This document shows positions 30,225-39,085 of a stretch of 64,000 nucleotides of DNA, one piece after another. The position numbers were made by a program, and so were the translations under genes. The DNA is from an uncultured Pseudoxanthomonas sp. GTDB taxonomy: Bacteria > Pseudomonadota > Gammaproteobacteria > Xanthomonadales > Xanthomonadaceae. Position 1 is the first letter of the stretch, and each line of letters starts with the position of its first letter. Below the pieces are notes generated by a model. That model ran no database searches. It was given only the letters and a program-made list of their open reading frames with translations, and was not told where the DNA came from. Where the stretch lies: contig NZ_CAMPJD010000001.1 in assembly GCF_946886695.1 (NCBI RefSeq), positions 104,457-168,456 of the forward strand, given 5' to 3'.

Positions 30225-30927
30225 ACGGCGCATGGGGCTTTAGGTCCGCTGACAGGCCCTGCCGCCTCCATCCCCAGGCCAGCACGGCGTACCAGCCCAC
30301 CATCAGCAGTCCGAGCCACCACTCGAAGGCGTTCTCCCACCGGTCCTTCGCTGCCGGATCGGCGACGAACAAACCGGCCGCGACATTCGCCACGCCGAGC
30401 AACAGCATTGCCAGCGAGATCCACGACATCGCCGTGATCGTCCTTGACGAAAGTGCGCGCATCCGCGACGCGCGACGCATCAACGCCAGCTGCGCCAGAT
30501 ATCCGAATCCGAAGTAGACGACCACGCCATAGCGCCGCAGGAAACGGTAGGTCTCGCCTTCAGTCCCAAGGAACGTGGCGTAGACCGCCAGTGCGAACGC
30601 GGACAGGAGACCCAACAGCACCATCGCCCGTCCGCCGTGCAACCAGCGCATCGACAGCCACCACACCAGCGCATGCATTACCGCGCACGGAATCACCATC
30701 AAGCGGAACAGGTGATTGCCCAGTCCGTGCCGAGCCGCACGACTGATCGAGACGCAACCTTCCGTGTATGGCATGCAGGCAGGCACATGGCCGCCCTGGA
30801 TCGACAGCAGGTAGGCAGCATGCGCGGCGACCAGGAACAGCAGCGTGATCAGCAGGGGCAGTGGCCAGAGCGGGATGCGCGTAGAGTCGGCGAGCATGGC
30901 GGCGACGCGGCAGGACGGACGATACAT
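30220..30927 (-). CDS. multi-pass membrane protein of unknown function
   Basis: 235 residues. GGAG lies 9 bases before the ATG at 30927. About six hydrophobic helices are visible (22-42, 72-95, 101-121, 133-150, 167-188, 203-222), with an exposed loop CMPYTEGCVSISRAARHG after the first. That cysteine loop and helix count recall the Frag1/DRAM/Sfk1 group, but I cannot confirm this. No enzymatic motif. Its stop codon lies inside a REP arm. Confidence 0.75.
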   Translation of the reverse strand: MYRPSCRVAAMLADSTRIPLWPLPLLITLLFLVAAHAAYLLSIQGGHVPACMPYTEGCVSISRAARHGLGNHLFRLMVIPCAVMHALVWWLSMRWLHGGRAMVLLGLLSAFALAVYATFLGTEGETYRFLRRYGVVVYFGFGYLAQLALMRRASRMRALSSRTITAMSWISLAMLLLGVANVAAGLFVADPAAKDRWENAFEWWLGLLMVGWYAVLAWGWRRQGLSADLKPHAPL

Positions 30928-31001
30928 CGCAATGTACTCCGCCCTGCGAGAGACGTGGAGCCGGGCTTGCCCGGCTCAAGCATGCAGCAGGCGTCTCCAC
31001 C

Positions 31002-31049
31002 ACACCTTGAGCGCAGAGCGGAGCGGGCTCCGCTCTGCGCTCAAGGTGT
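31002..31049. repeat. near-perfect 48-base palindrome over a stop codon
   Basis: Arms of 23 bases (31002-31024 and 31027-31049; the left starts ACACCTTGAGCGCAGAGCGG) pair perfectly around GG. It covers the last codons and TGA of the gene at 31041. It can form a very stable hairpin and may end the carbohydrate operon, though no U-tract follows. Confidence 0.9.
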
Positions 31050-34000
31050 CTTGACCACCACGCGTGCAGGCAGCGTGGTGATGCGCAGTTCGCCGTCCTT
31101 CCACTGCGCCGGCTTGCCGTTGATGCGCGTCTCGCCGGGTGCCTGCTTGTACGGCCACGGCAGCACCAGTCCACCGGTTGGCAGTTTCAATCCGGCCTTC
31201 GCGTCTAGCACGACCTCGCCGCCACCGCTGCGCAGCGAATAGCCGAGCACGCCGCTGGGCGTACGCAGGCCCTCGATGGCGATGCCCTCGCCGTCCAGCC
31301 ATGCGGCCGGAACACCTGCGGCCAGCACGAGGCTGTCGTCCAGCTCTCGCGTGTAGGCAAACATGTCCAACGCAGAACGCACGAAATCCGAGGCCACCCA
31401 AGCATGCGGCAGGTCGCCGACGAAGAACGGCGTGCGCGGCGTGCGCGACACCACCTCCGCCCACTGGTTCCAGGGCTGCGGCGCACGGTCCTTGAAGAAG
31501 AAATCCAGCACCTCCCACGCCCGCTCCCGCCAACCCAGCCGGACGAAGGCCGCCACGTTGCGCCATTCGTACGGCGTGTAATCCTTCCATACACGCTTGC
31601 CGTCGCGACGCTGCACGAACTCGGTCCAGTAGCGTTCGAACGTGCCATGCAGCAGGTCGGCGGGCAGCTCGCCCTGCTCGCCGCCCGGCGCAAGCGCGAT
31701 GGTGGTCGAGGTGGGGTCGAAATCGCCGATCTCGGCCGCACCCGGCAGGTAGTTGATGCGATGAAGCTGCGTAGCCGCGCGCAGCGACGCGTACAGATCA
31801 TCGCGGAACTGGTCGCGCGACGCGGCCATGCGCTTCGACGCAGCGGCTTCACCCAGCGCGTCGGCCACCTCGACGGCGTCCTTGTAGCCGCGCAGTGCCC
31901 AGAAGTTGTCCCAGTACGAATGCATCGGCTTGGCCGAATAGCCTTCGTGGCTGATCGAGGCCGGCATCATGCCGTAGAACGCCGCATTGACGGCGCGATT
32001 GGCCTCGGTGCGCTCGCTCAGGCGCAGCTCTTCCATGTAGGCGAACGCGCCCTGCACGTGCGGCCACATCTTCTTCAGGAATGCCTTGTCGCCGGTGTAG
32101 CGGTAGTACTCGGCGATGTTGAAGATCAGCTCGCCGTGGCTGTCGTTCTCCGGCACGGGGTCACTGCCGCGGTCGTCGACACAGCACGGCACCTTGCCGT
32201 TCTCGAACTGGTAGGGCGCGTAGTACTCGACGTATTCCTTGACCACCTCCGGGCGACCGAGACGAAGCAGTCCCTCGGAAATCATCGCGCCATCGCGGAT
32301 CCAGCTGCGCGAGTACGAGCGCGTGCCTGGCTGCAGGCGCGGGCCGATGCGCGAGATCAGCATGTGCGCCAGCGCGGTACGCAGCGTGTCGGCCACCGGC
32401 TGGCCTTCCGCCGGTACCTGCAGCTTCATTTCGCCGAGTTTTTCCCGCCACACGGCCGCGGTGGCCTGCTGGTCGCGTGCCGCGTCGATGCGCGCAGGCA
32501 GCGCACCTTCCAGCGGTGCGACCCAGTCGATGTCGCGGCTTTCGCCCGGCGCCAGGGTGAACCGGTACAGCACCGCGCCCGAGGCAAGACCGGTCGCATC
32601 GCCCGTCACCTGCGCGCTGCCCTGTTCGCTCTCGGCATCGACGACGTCAAGCCGTTCGCGGACCAGCCCTTCATCGAACCGGGATGCCAGCACCGCGTCC
32701 GGCTGCACGAACCGCACGCTGTCGCGCCCGTTGACGATGGCCACGCCATCACGCAACTCCAGCGCGTTGATCGGGCTGAAACCACCCGTCGTGTTGAGGA
32801 ACTGGCTGGGAGGATTCACCTGCCAGGGCTGCACAGCCAGCGCCAGCACGTAATCGCGCGACGCAATGCCCGTGTTGGTCAGGCGATGGCGGGCGACGAC
32901 GCGCGAGTCGCCGGGCCTGCCCGCGGCGAAAGCCGTGGTTGAAAGCGCGAAATCGGCATGCGTCCACGTGACCGTCGGGATCGGCAGATAGCCATCCTGC
33001 AGCGACTGCGTCGGCTGCACGTCCGCCCAGCCGATCCAGCGCCCATCGACCTGCACGAACGGCTCGACGCTGATACCGCCCTTGGCGATCTCGATGGCAC
33101 CATCCTCGCCGATCAATCCCTGCTCGCGTCCACCATCGAGCCCCACGATTGTCCAGTACGGCTGTTCGCCGCTGAAGCCACGCGGGAACCAGCCCTTCGG
33201 CGATTCAGCCGCCATCGCCTTGATCAGATCGTTCGGATGCGCGGCGAATGCCAACGGCTTCACTTCCAGTGCCGACAGCGCGAACGAACGCCCGGGGCCA
33301 TCACCGACGTTGACACGCACATAGCGCGCCTCCGATTCCGGCAGCGCCAGATAATCGTTGCCGCCGTTGCCACCCACCACGGTGCGCACGTCGCGCCAGC
33401 GAGCGCCATCGTCGGACAGCTGCACCAGGTAATCCGACGCGTGCTGACCGGCTGCCCAGCGCAGTACCAGTCCACCGAACTCGCGCACCCTGCCCAGGTC
33501 CAGCGTCAGCTGCGGATCCGTGTCTCCATGCAGGTCGGCCGACCAGGCCGTCTCCGGTTTGCCGTCGATGGCCATCATCGCCGGGCCTGCGGGAAACGCG
33601 ACGGTAGCGCTTGCCTGGCCGGTCAACGGCGCGCCATCGTCCACCGGCAGCGGCTCGAACGTCAGCTGATCGAAGCAGACGGACCCTTTGCCGCCCGCGT
33701 TGTTGTAGACGGTGAACTCGAGTTTCTCGCTCCGGCGCAGTACGCGGTCCGGGTCCGGGCCCCACGCCTTGTCGATGTGGCGCTGCTTGTAGCGCACCGG
33801 CGTCCACACGGATGGATACTCGTACTTCGGCCGGTTGACCCACCAGACGTTGTCGCCGCTGGCGTCGACCACCTTGAACTGCAGATCGTTGCGCGGCGAA
33901 TCACCGCGCAGCTGGAAACCGAACCTGTAATTGGCCGGATACGACAACGGCAGGTCGCGCTGGATGCCGGCATGGCCCGACACGCCGTTGAAGTCGTAGT

Positions 34001-34259
34001 CCAGGCACAGGGCCTTGCCCTCCACGCCATCGACCGCGCGCAGCGCGCCACTGACCTGGTTGGAGGTCACCACGCGCCATGCCGAGGGATCGCTGAAGTC
34101 GTCGAGGATGCGGACTCCGTCCTGCGCGGCGAACGCGGGCGCAGGCAACGCGAGAAGCAGGCAGCCCAACCGCACGCGGTTGCGACGGCACTCGATGCCT
34201 GGCGACAAAGCGAAGCCACTGTGTTCCCGCCTGCGCGGGAATGACGATTCAATGTTCAT
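31041..34259 (-). CDS. large exported protein: carbohydrate-binding, discoidin and six-hairpin glycosidase-like domains
   Basis: 1072 residues. After a long N-region and a signal core (about 30-45) comes a beta-sandwich like sugar-binding modules (45-205). A discoidin (F5/8 type C) domain follows (about 210-335, with VGDGPGRSFALSALEV), then beta-rich linker domains (340-590) and an (alpha/alpha)6 barrel (about 610-960). The barrel has SYSRSWIRDGAM, ENDSHGEL and HSYWDNFWALRGYKDA, with acidic residues placed as in inverting glycosidases. I cannot assign a GH family. It is the last gene of the importer operon and probably works on the same glycan in the periplasm or at the surface. A dispersed repeat encodes part of the N-region. 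Confidence 0.8.
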   Translation of the reverse strand: MNIESSFPRRREHSGFALSPGIECRRNRVRLGCLLLALPAPAFAAQDGVRILDDFSDPSAWRVVTSNQVSGALRAVDGVEGKALCLDYDFNGVSGHAGIQRDLPLSYPANYRFGFQLRGDSPRNDLQFKVVDASGDNVWWVNRPKYEYPSVWTPVRYKQRHIDKAWGPDPDRVLRRSEKLEFTVYNNAGGKGSVCFDQLTFEPLPVDDGAPLTGQASATVAFPAGPAMMAIDGKPETAWSADLHGDTDPQLTLDLGRVREFGGLVLRWAAGQHASDYLVQLSDDGARWRDVRTVVGGNGGNDYLALPESEARYVRVNVGDGPGRSFALSALEVKPLAFAAHPNDLIKAMAAESPKGWFPRGFSGEQPYWTIVGLDGGREQGLIGEDGAIEIAKGGISVEPFVQVDGRWIGWADVQPTQSLQDGYLPIPTVTWTHADFALSTTAFAAGRPGDSRVVARHRLTNTGIASRDYVLALAVQPWQVNPPSQFLNTTGGFSPINALELRDGVAIVNGRDSVRFVQPDAVLASRFDEGLVRERLDVVDAESEQGSAQVTGDATGLASGAVLYRFTLAPGESRDIDWVAPLEGALPARIDAARDQQATAAVWREKLGEMKLQVPAEGQPVADTLRTALAHMLISRIGPRLQPGTRSYSRSWIRDGAMISEGLLRLGRPEVVKEYVEYYAPYQFENGKVPCCVDDRGSDPVPENDSHGELIFNIAEYYRYTGDKAFLKKMWPHVQGAFAYMEELRLSERTEANRAVNAAFYGMMPASISHEGYSAKPMHSYWDNFWALRGYKDAVEVADALGEAAASKRMAASRDQFRDDLYASLRAATQLHRINYLPGAAEIGDFDPTSTTIALAPGGEQGELPADLLHGTFERYWTEFVQRRDGKRVWKDYTPYEWRNVAAFVRLGWRERAWEVLDFFFKDRAPQPWNQWAEVVSRTPRTPFFVGDLPHAWVASDFVRSALDMFAYTRELDDSLVLAAGVPAAWLDGEGIAIEGLRTPSGVLGYSLRSGGGEVVLDAKAGLKLPTGGLVLPWPYKQAPGETRINGKPAQWKDGELRITTLPARVVVKTP
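34224..34241. repeat. short palindromic repeat inside a coding 5' end
   Basis: TTCCCGC and GCGGGAA pair around CTGC, followed by TGACG. This is a common dispersed element. Here it lies inside codons 7-12 of the large exported protein, giving the residues FPRRRE ahead of the signal core. Confidence 0.75.
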
Positions 34260-34294
34260 GGTGATTCAAGCTCCGCGACGATCCGGTTCCCGGG

Positions 34295-35116
34295 TCAGCC
34301 CTTCACGCTGCCCAGCAACAGGCCCTGGATGTAGTAGCGCTGCAGCGCAAGGAACAGCAACAGCACCGGCAGAATGGTGACGACCGAGCCGGCCATCATC
34401 AATTCGTAGTCCATCACGTGCTCGCGCGACAGGCCCGCCAGCGCGACCGGCAAGGTCTGCAGGGCGTCGTCGCTCAACACGATCAGCGGCCACATGAAAT
34501 CGTTCCATGCGCCAAGAAAGCTGAAGATCGCCAGCGTCACCAGGATGGGCTTCAATCCCGGCAACACGATCTGGAAGAAGATGCGGGCTTCACTTGCACC
34601 GTCGATGCGCGCGGCTTCCAGCAGTTCGTCCGGGATCGAACGCGCATACTGGCGCACCAGGAAAATGCCGAAGATCGCCGCCATGCCGGGCACGATGGCA
34701 CCGGCATAGGTGTTCACCAGCCCCATCTGCTTGAGCAGCAGGAACAGCGGCATCATCGCCACCTGGGCCGGGATCACCAGCGCCGCCAGCAATGCACGGA
34801 ACGTCCTGTCGCGGCCCCTGAAGCGCAGCTTGGCGAAGGCGTAGCCGGCCATGGTGTTGAACAGCAGCGACAGCAGCATGACGCTCGTGGAAACGATGAA
34901 GCTGTTCAACAGGTAGCGGCCCATGCCGGCGCGCACGAACAGCTCGCGGTAGTTGTCCAGCGTTGGCGCGGACGGCAGCAGCGGTGGCGGGAAGTGGCCC
35001 GCCTCACCGGTCTGCATGAAGGATACCGACAGCATCCACAGCAGCGGTCCCAGGCTGATGACGGCCAGGGCGACGAGCAACCCGTTGACGACGATGGCGG
35101 CGATACGGGCGTTCAT
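34295..35116 (-). CDS. malG: sugar ABC transporter permease (MalG-like)
   Basis: 273 residues from the ATG at 35116, which overlaps the stop of the preceding permease gene as ATGA. Six membrane helices are visible. The EAA loop for ATPase contact reads DELLEAARIDGASEARIFFQIVLPG in essence (EAARIDGA core), the CUT1 family pattern. The N-terminus ARIAAIVVNGLLVALAV forms helix 1. With the MalF-like protein it makes the membrane channel of a carbohydrate importer. Confidence 0.93.
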   Translation of the reverse strand: MNARIAAIVVNGLLVALAVISLGPLLWMLSVSFMQTGEAGHFPPPLLPSAPTLDNYRELFVRAGMGRYLLNSFIVSTSVMLLSLLFNTMAGYAFAKLRFRGRDRTFRALLAALVIPAQVAMMPLFLLLKQMGLVNTYAGAIVPGMAAIFGIFLVRQYARSIPDELLEAARIDGASEARIFFQIVLPGLKPILVTLAIFSFLGAWNDFMWPLIVLSDDALQTLPVALAGLSREHVMDYELMMAGSVVTILPVLLLFLALQRYYIQGLLLGSVKG

Positions 35117-35997
35117 TGCACGCCCCGCTTGCGGGCGAACCACAGCAGCCCGCTGGTCACCACGGTCATCAGGATGAAGAGCAGGAACGCAACGGCCGAA
35201 GCATTGCCGAGGTTCCACCATTTGAAGCCTTCTTCGTACATCAGGTACAGCACGCTCTTGGTGCTCTCCAGCGGCCCGCCCTGCGTCATCACGTAGGGCT
35301 CGGCGAACAGCTGGAAGTAACCGGCCATGGTCAGGATGCCGACCAGCAGCAGCACCGGCCCGAGTTGCGGCAGGGTGACGTGGCGGAACTGCGCCCAGCG
35401 CGACGCGCCATCGATGCGGGCGGCTTCGTACAGGTCTTCCGGGATGCTCTGCAGGCCGGCGAGGAAGATGATCATGTTGTAGCCGAAGTTCTTCCAGACG
35501 GCGAACAGGATGATGGTCGGCATGGCCCACGCGGGGTCGCCCAGCCAGTCGATCGGATCGATGCCGATCCACGACAACCCCCAGTTCACCAGCCCGTACT
35601 TGGTGTGGAACAGGTAGCGCCAGATCACCGCGACTGCGACCACCGTGGTCACCACCGGCGCGAAGAACGCGGTGCGGAAGAAGCCCTTTAAGCGCCCCAG
35701 CTTCGAATGCAGCAGCAGGGCTGCGCCCAGCGACAGGGCCACCGATAGTGGGACGCCGACCACCACGAAGTAGACGGTGTTGCCCAGCGACTTCCAGAAC
35801 ATCGGGTTCTGCAGCAGGCCGACGTAGTTGTCCAGGCCGACGAAGCGCAGGTTGCCGATATCGGCCAGCGCGTAGATGTCGAAATCGGTCACGCTGAGCG
35901 CAAGCGCAGCCAGCACCGGCAGGCCGAAGAAGACCACGATGACCATCAATGCGGGCGCGGCGAACAGCCAGCCGGCAAGCGAGTGCGTCGATCTCAT
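35113..35997 (-). CDS. malF: sugar ABC transporter permease (MalF-like)
   Basis: 294 residues from the ATG at 35997; the start overlaps the binding-protein stop as ATGA. Six membrane helices, without the large extra periplasmic loop of E. coli MalF. The EAA motif is EAARIDGASRWAQFRHVTLP. Such short CUT1 permeases serve many oligosaccharides. The tight overlaps with both neighbours show a single translational unit of binding protein, MalF and MalG. Confidence 0.93.
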   Translation of the reverse strand: MRSTHSLAGWLFAAPALMVIVVFFGLPVLAALALSVTDFDIYALADIGNLRFVGLDNYVGLLQNPMFWKSLGNTVYFVVVGVPLSVALSLGAALLLHSKLGRLKGFFRTAFFAPVVTTVVAVAVIWRYLFHTKYGLVNWGLSWIGIDPIDWLGDPAWAMPTIILFAVWKNFGYNMIIFLAGLQSIPEDLYEAARIDGASRWAQFRHVTLPQLGPVLLLVGILTMAGYFQLFAEPYVMTQGGPLESTKSVLYLMYEEGFKWWNLGNASAVAFLLFILMTVVTSGLLWFARKRGVQ

Positions 35998-37277
35998 GGC
36001 GCAGCCCCCGGCTTCGCCGCCTGGTCCAGCATCCAGCGCCGCTTCTCCAGGATGCGGTCGGCACGGCGGTCCAGTTCTTCCGCCGCCTGGTCCACGGTCA
36101 TGCGGCCGTTCGCGACCTGTTCGCCGACCAGCCGCATCTCGGTGGCGATGCGCTCCCACTCCGGCACCTTGGGCGTGGAGACCGCACGCTCCAGCTGCTC
36201 GCGGAATGCCCTGGCGTAGGGATCCTTCGCAAGCGCCGGTGTCTGCCATGGCGAACGACGCGGCGGAAGATCACCGGTCAGCGCATGGAATTCGGCCTGC
36301 ACCGATGGCGACGACAACCACGCGATCAGCTCCCACGCCGCTGCCTTGTTCGGCGAATCCTTGAACACGACGAAGCTGGTGCCGTTGGCCAGCGATGCAC
36401 CGGGGCCGTTCGGGCCGGGCAGCGGCATCGTCATCCAGTCGTCCTGCTGCGAGGCCGGCAGGCGCTCCTTGAACTTGGCGATGTTCCAGGGGCCCGAGAT
36501 GTAGAACGAATAGAAGCCCTTGCCGAACTCGTCCCAGACATTGGAGATCTGGTTGTTGGTGACGATCGGCGCCCAGCCCTGTTCGAACATCTCCTTGTAG
36601 AAGCCCAGCGATTGCCGGAACCCCTCACTGCGGAAATTGCCGTAACGCCCACCGTCGCGCAGCAGCGGCTCGGGTTGCTGGATCGCCAGGCTGAGCAGCG
36701 GTTCGAATTCATTGAGGGGCAGCAGGATGGAATAGTTGCCCTGCCCCGCAACCTGCTTGACCTGCTGCATGGCGATGCGCCACTGGTCCCAGCTTGCGGG
36801 CAGGGTTTCCACACCGGCCTTGGCCAGCATGTCGCGGCGATAGAACGGCAGCCGCGTCTCAACATACCAGGGCACCGCATAGGCGCGACCGTCGATCACG
36901 CCCGTGTCCCAGACGCCGGGGAAGAAATCTTTCTGGTCGAAACCGGAGGTCGCGGCGATCTCGTCGTCGAGCGGCTCAAGCGCGCCCAGCGCGGCGAACT
37001 CCGGGATCCAGGTATTCCCGATCGGGCTGACGTCCGGAAGCGATTCGCCAGCGAACGCCGTCAGGAGTTTCTCGTGCGCCGACAGCCAGGGCACGATCTG
37101 CAGGTCGACATGGATGTCAGGGTGCTGGCGCTCGAATTCGGGCAGCAGTTTGGCGACGACCTCTCCTTCGTAGCCCATCACCCAGAACCGCACCGTGGTG
37201 CGGTCGTCCTGCGTGCGTGCGCACCCCGCGATGATCATCAGCGCAGACGCCAGGATCGCGAAAAAACAGCAGCGCAC
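35994..37277 (-). CDS. malE: sugar-binding lipoprotein of the ABC importer
   Basis: 427 residues. The start is a GTG at 37277 with AGGAGG exactly 6 bases upstream; an ATG at 37349 has no such site. A lipoprotein signal ends at ASALMIIAGC (lipid on C19). The mature part is a family 1 extracellular solute-binding protein (VRFWVMGYEGEVVAKLLPEF, LPDVSPIGNTW, AVPWYVETRLPFYRRD). It should capture an oligosaccharide in the periplasm and deliver it to the MalFG permease. The substrate is not readable from sequence; the adjacent glucan enzymes suggest a gluco-oligosaccharide. Confidence 0.92.
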   Translation of the reverse strand: MRCCFFAILASALMIIAGCARTQDDRTTVRFWVMGYEGEVVAKLLPEFERQHPDIHVDLQIVPWLSAHEKLLTAFAGESLPDVSPIGNTWIPEFAALGALEPLDDEIAATSGFDQKDFFPGVWDTGVIDGRAYAVPWYVETRLPFYRRDMLAKAGVETLPASWDQWRIAMQQVKQVAGQGNYSILLPLNEFEPLLSLAIQQPEPLLRDGGRYGNFRSEGFRQSLGFYKEMFEQGWAPIVTNNQISNVWDEFGKGFYSFYISGPWNIAKFKERLPASQQDDWMTMPLPGPNGPGASLANGTSFVVFKDSPNKAAAWELIAWLSSPSVQAEFHALTGDLPPRRSPWQTPALAKDPYARAFREQLERAVSTPKVPEWERIATEMRLVGEQVANGRMTVDQAAEELDRRADRILEKRRWMLDQAAKPGAAP

Positions 37278-37358
37278 CAGGGCCCTCCTTCCACCGGAGA
37301 AGACCCTGATGCGTGCCGGAGAGACCCTTGCTGTCGCACGCCGATCCATGCGGTCAGC

Positions 37359-38993
37359 TTACTCTGGCTGCTGCGGACGCGCCGCCTCGGGCTGTGAGGC
37401 CTGGTTGGCGCGCGACTCCGCGGTACCCAGTGCACGCGCTGCCGCCGCATCCAGATCGGGTGGCGCCGTCGGTGCCGTTGGCGCATTCGCAGCCGCCTGT
37501 TCCGTCTTCGCGTCCAGCCAGCCACCTTCGAACCCCGCCTTCCGCAGACCGTCACGAATGTAAGGGTTCTTCTTCATCACGCTCCAGACGAAATCGTTGC
37601 GGTAGTTCGCGATCATCGCCAGGATCGGACCCTGGTCGATACCGATGTAGTCGCTGGCCACCCAGCCTTTGCCCGGGACGATGCGCCCCGTCTTCAGCGG
37701 GATGTCGTAGTCGAAGCTGGGATTGAACGAATCCAGGAAACCGTAACTGGAGTAGAGGTAGTCGCCGTAGCGGCGATGCATTTCCTCGGTCGCCGGAATG
37801 ACGATCTCCGGTGCGAATGGCAGCGAGGCCACGGCAGCGGTCGGCGCGATGGTGCCGTCGTCGAAGTTCTCGCGGAAGCCGGCGCCGCGCGCGGAGTAGT
37901 GGCGGAATGGGCGCTGTTCGCCGCGATACTCCTGCGTGGTCTGCTGCGGACCGTCGGAGGCGGTCAGGCCCCACACGTTCTCGCCGTAGTCCTTCCACTT
38001 CATCGGGTTTTCGATGGCATACGCGCGCTGTGCGTAGGTGGCGCGCCGGCTGTTCTCGAAATAGTCCATGCCGCGCTCGCGCATGTAGGCGTCCTGGATG
38101 CCGCGGAAGTCGATCCAGACGTGGCTGTACTGGTGACCGAAGTGCGGTGCGAACGTCAGGTATTCCTGGCCTTGGAACACGCCCCACAACTCGCTGTAGC
38201 TGCGCGTCCACACTTCCCACGCCTCGGGGCCCACCGGATGCGTCGGCGAGGCCATCGCCAGCACATAGACCATCATGGCCTCGTTATAACCCTTCCAGTC
38301 GTGCGGGATGGTGCCGCTCTCGGGGAACCAGCCCATCGAGATCAGCGGCTTGTTGTTCTGCAGGAAGGTCCAGTCCACGCGCTTGTAGATCGTGTCGGCA
38401 AGGGCGCGGATCTCCTTCTCGCGCGCATCGTCGCGATCGTAATACGACTGCGCGAACAGTACGCCCATCAGCAGCAGCGACGTATCGACGCTGGACAGTT
38501 CCACCCAGGTGTTGAAACGGTGACCCGTGTTCATGTCCAGGAAGTGGTAATAGAAACCCTTGTGGCCACCCTTGCCGTCCTTCTGGGGACCTTGCGGCAC
38601 GTCACGCAGGAATTTCAGCGTGGTCAGCGTGCGGTCGACCGCCTGGGTGCGGCTGACCCACCCATTCTCGATGCCGATGGGGTACGCCGTCAGTGCGTAG
38701 CCGATCGATGCGATGCTGGCGAACGGGCGCGACGGGTAGCGGTCCGGCGTAAGTCCGTTCACCTCGTTGGTGGTGTCCCAGAAGAACTGGAACGTGCGGC
38801 GTTCGATGTCGCGGAACAGCGGGGGCAATTCCGGCTTCGCGGGTGGCTCGGGCTTGGCGGCGACCGCAGGCGCGGCAGGCTTGGCGACAGGCGCCGCGAC
38901 CTGCTCGGGTGCCTTCTGGCAGCCCGCGATCAACAGAGTCAGCGCTACGCCGGTGAACCAGGACGAACGCGAGGCTTGGGTGATCTTCTTCAA
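37359..38993 (-). CDS. glucoamylase-family lipoprotein (PF10091; GH144-like beta-1,2-glucanase candidate)
   Basis: 544 residues from a TTG at 38993, which gives a clean lipoprotein signal (ALTLLIAGC, lipid on C25). An ATG at 39029 would put a LacI-type operator inside the coding part, so I prefer the TTG. An Ala/Pro/Lys-rich linker leads to a glucoamylase-like (alpha/alpha)6 domain starting DIERRTFQFFWDTTN, with YHFLD, ELSSVDTSLLLMG, GYNEAMMVYVLAMASP and SYGFLDSFNP. This Pfam group includes the GH144 endo-beta-1,2-glucanases; activity here is an inference. The C-terminal tail is Ala/Gln/Pro-rich. Confidence 0.82.
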   Translation of the reverse strand: MKKITQASRSSWFTGVALTLLIAGCQKAPEQVAAPVAKPAAPAVAAKPEPPAKPELPPLFRDIERRTFQFFWDTTNEVNGLTPDRYPSRPFASIASIGYALTAYPIGIENGWVSRTQAVDRTLTTLKFLRDVPQGPQKDGKGGHKGFYYHFLDMNTGHRFNTWVELSSVDTSLLLMGVLFAQSYYDRDDAREKEIRALADTIYKRVDWTFLQNNKPLISMGWFPESGTIPHDWKGYNEAMMVYVLAMASPTHPVGPEAWEVWTRSYSELWGVFQGQEYLTFAPHFGHQYSHVWIDFRGIQDAYMRERGMDYFENSRRATYAQRAYAIENPMKWKDYGENVWGLTASDGPQQTTQEYRGEQRPFRHYSARGAGFRENFDDGTIAPTAAVASLPFAPEIVIPATEEMHRRYGDYLYSSYGFLDSFNPSFDYDIPLKTGRIVPGKGWVASDYIGIDQGPILAMIANYRNDFVWSVMKKNPYIRDGLRKAGFEGGWLDAKTEQAAANAPTAPTAPPDLDAAAARALGTAESRANQASQPEAARPQQPE

Positions 38994-39006
38994 AACGTCG
39001 TTCCGT

Positions 39007-39020
39007 TGTAATCGTTTACA
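39007..39020. promoter_or_regulatory. LacI-family operator O2 (glucoamylase-family gene)
   Basis: TGTAATCGTTTACA, a 14-base near-palindrome 14 bases before the preferred TTG start of the glucoamylase-family gene. It differs from the perfect palindrome before the receptor gene (42112) at one position. Confidence 0.7.
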
Positions 39021-39030
39021 GGACTGCATG

Positions 39031-39079
39031 AAACAAACCCGCCGATCAGACGGCGCACGAGGCGCCGCCTGAGGGCGGG
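39031..39079 (-). terminator. intrinsic terminator after the TonB-dependent receptor gene
   Basis: On the minus strand CCCGCC...GGCGGG, with an inner GGCGC/GCGCC helix, closes a long stem followed by TTTGTTT. It ends the receptor transcript about 10 bases after the stop; the glucoamylase-family operon starts right after it. Confidence 0.75.
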
Positions 39080-39085
39080 TGAGTA

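Noticed and set aside
34295..36249. A fused or frameshifted permease pair
   Set aside because: The long frames overlap only because each stop shares ATGA with the next start. Both permeases are complete and of normal length.
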